Source of the DNA: Polaribacter sp.
GTDB lineage: Bacteria > Bacteroidota > Bacteroidia > Flavobacteriales > Flavobacteriaceae
Length of the DNA stretch: 34,374 nt
Assembly (NCBI GenBank): GCA_028343155.1
Contig: JAOLXX010000019.1
Coordinates: 1-34,374, forward strand
Direction of reading: 5' to 3'
In this document: positions 34,245 to 34,374 of the stretch, piece after piece
Position numbering within the stretch: position 1 is the stretch's first letter
How the letters are laid out: every line of letters begins with the position of its first letter
Program-made: the position numbers and the translations under genes
The notes under the pieces: generated by a model
The model's database searches: none
The model's input: the letters and a program-made list of their open reading frames with translations, nothing else
Told to the model about the DNA's origin: nothing

Positions 34245-34374
34245 ATGAAAAAACTCCTATTTTATTTGATTGCTAGTTTTATTTTATTCGTTTTAGTCAA
34301 TCTGTAAAATATTACAACTATACAACTTGCATTGGCGCTCTAGGTATGGCATCTACCTCATATTTCTTTTCTTC
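34245..34374 (+). pseudogene. start of a secreted-protein gene, apparently frameshifted, cut by the window end
   Basis: ATG 34245 starts a typical signal peptide (MKKLLFYLIASFILFV) but stops at 34305-34307. In another frame from 34292 the sequence continues open to the window end as FSQSVKYYNYTTCIGALGMA, then STSYFFS. FSQ is the usual signal-peptide end in this organism, so one base is probably missing or two extra in the T-rich tract at 34286-34294. It is either a real lesion or a sequencing error. The rest of the gene lies outside the window and the family cannot be named. Confidence 0.4.

Noticed and set aside
1..34374. CRISPR arrays, tRNA or rRNA genes
   Set aside because: No regularly spaced repeats and no tRNA-like cloverleaf or rRNA sequence was noticed on either strand. 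A tRNAscan run would be needed to be sure.

Overview
The window is AT-rich DNA from a member of the Bacteroidota, most likely a marine-type Flavobacteriaceae (Polaribacter/Tenacibaculum-like). Support for this: promoter-like TAnnTTTG boxes instead of E. coli-type -10 sites, no Shine-Dalgarno sequences, a type IX secretion (T9SS) C-terminal sorting domain, a one-protein hybrid two-component system, secreted proteins with leaders ending in SQ, and typical flavobacterial lipoproteins. Genus is a guess.

Layout. 97-1893: a surface lipoprotein. 2051-7197: gatC-gatA-gatB/aspS, a compact operon in which the tRNA-dependent amidotransferase GatCAB is physically fused to an aspartyl-tRNA synthetase. It is preceded by what reads as a complete ribosome-mediated attenuator: a 15-codon leader ORF with 8 Asn codons followed by three mutually exclusive stems. 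7642-15659: a trp operon (trpE G D C F B, a DUF3050-like gene, trpA) with its own attenuator (16-codon leader ORF with three consecutive Trp codons) and a strong terminator after trpA. trpC appears broken by an internal frameshifting deletion. 15668-16114: an FKBP-type isomerase lipoprotein on the minus strand. 16255-21074: an outer-membrane beta-barrel protein and a long TPR protein, overlapping start/stop. 21324-22010: an FtsE-like ABC ATPase. 22000-25066: two GT4-type glycosyltransferases flanking a 2OG-Fe(II) oxygenase-like protein. 25067-27139: a gene-poor stretch with two tiny overlapping membrane-protein ORFs, a decayed tyrosine recombinase and a decayed IS5-like transposase. 27140-34035: a SusR-like hybrid two-component regulator, a large T9SS-exported protein and a 59-residue Tat-like small protein. 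The window ends in the start of a secreted-protein gene that looks frameshifted.

Main result. The identity of the leader codons says what each operon is for. The trp operon has a Trp leader. The gatCA-gatB/aspS operon has an Asn leader, which implies that this GatCAB-AspRS fusion makes Asn on tRNA(Asn) (Asp-tRNA(Asn) to Asn-tRNA(Asn)) and that its expression is released when Asn-tRNA(Asn) is scarce. The fused AspRS also carries His at the position where the non-discriminating Pseudomonas AspRS has His31. I believe an Asn-codon attenuator on a transamidation operon is not a described system; this is read from sequence only and untested.
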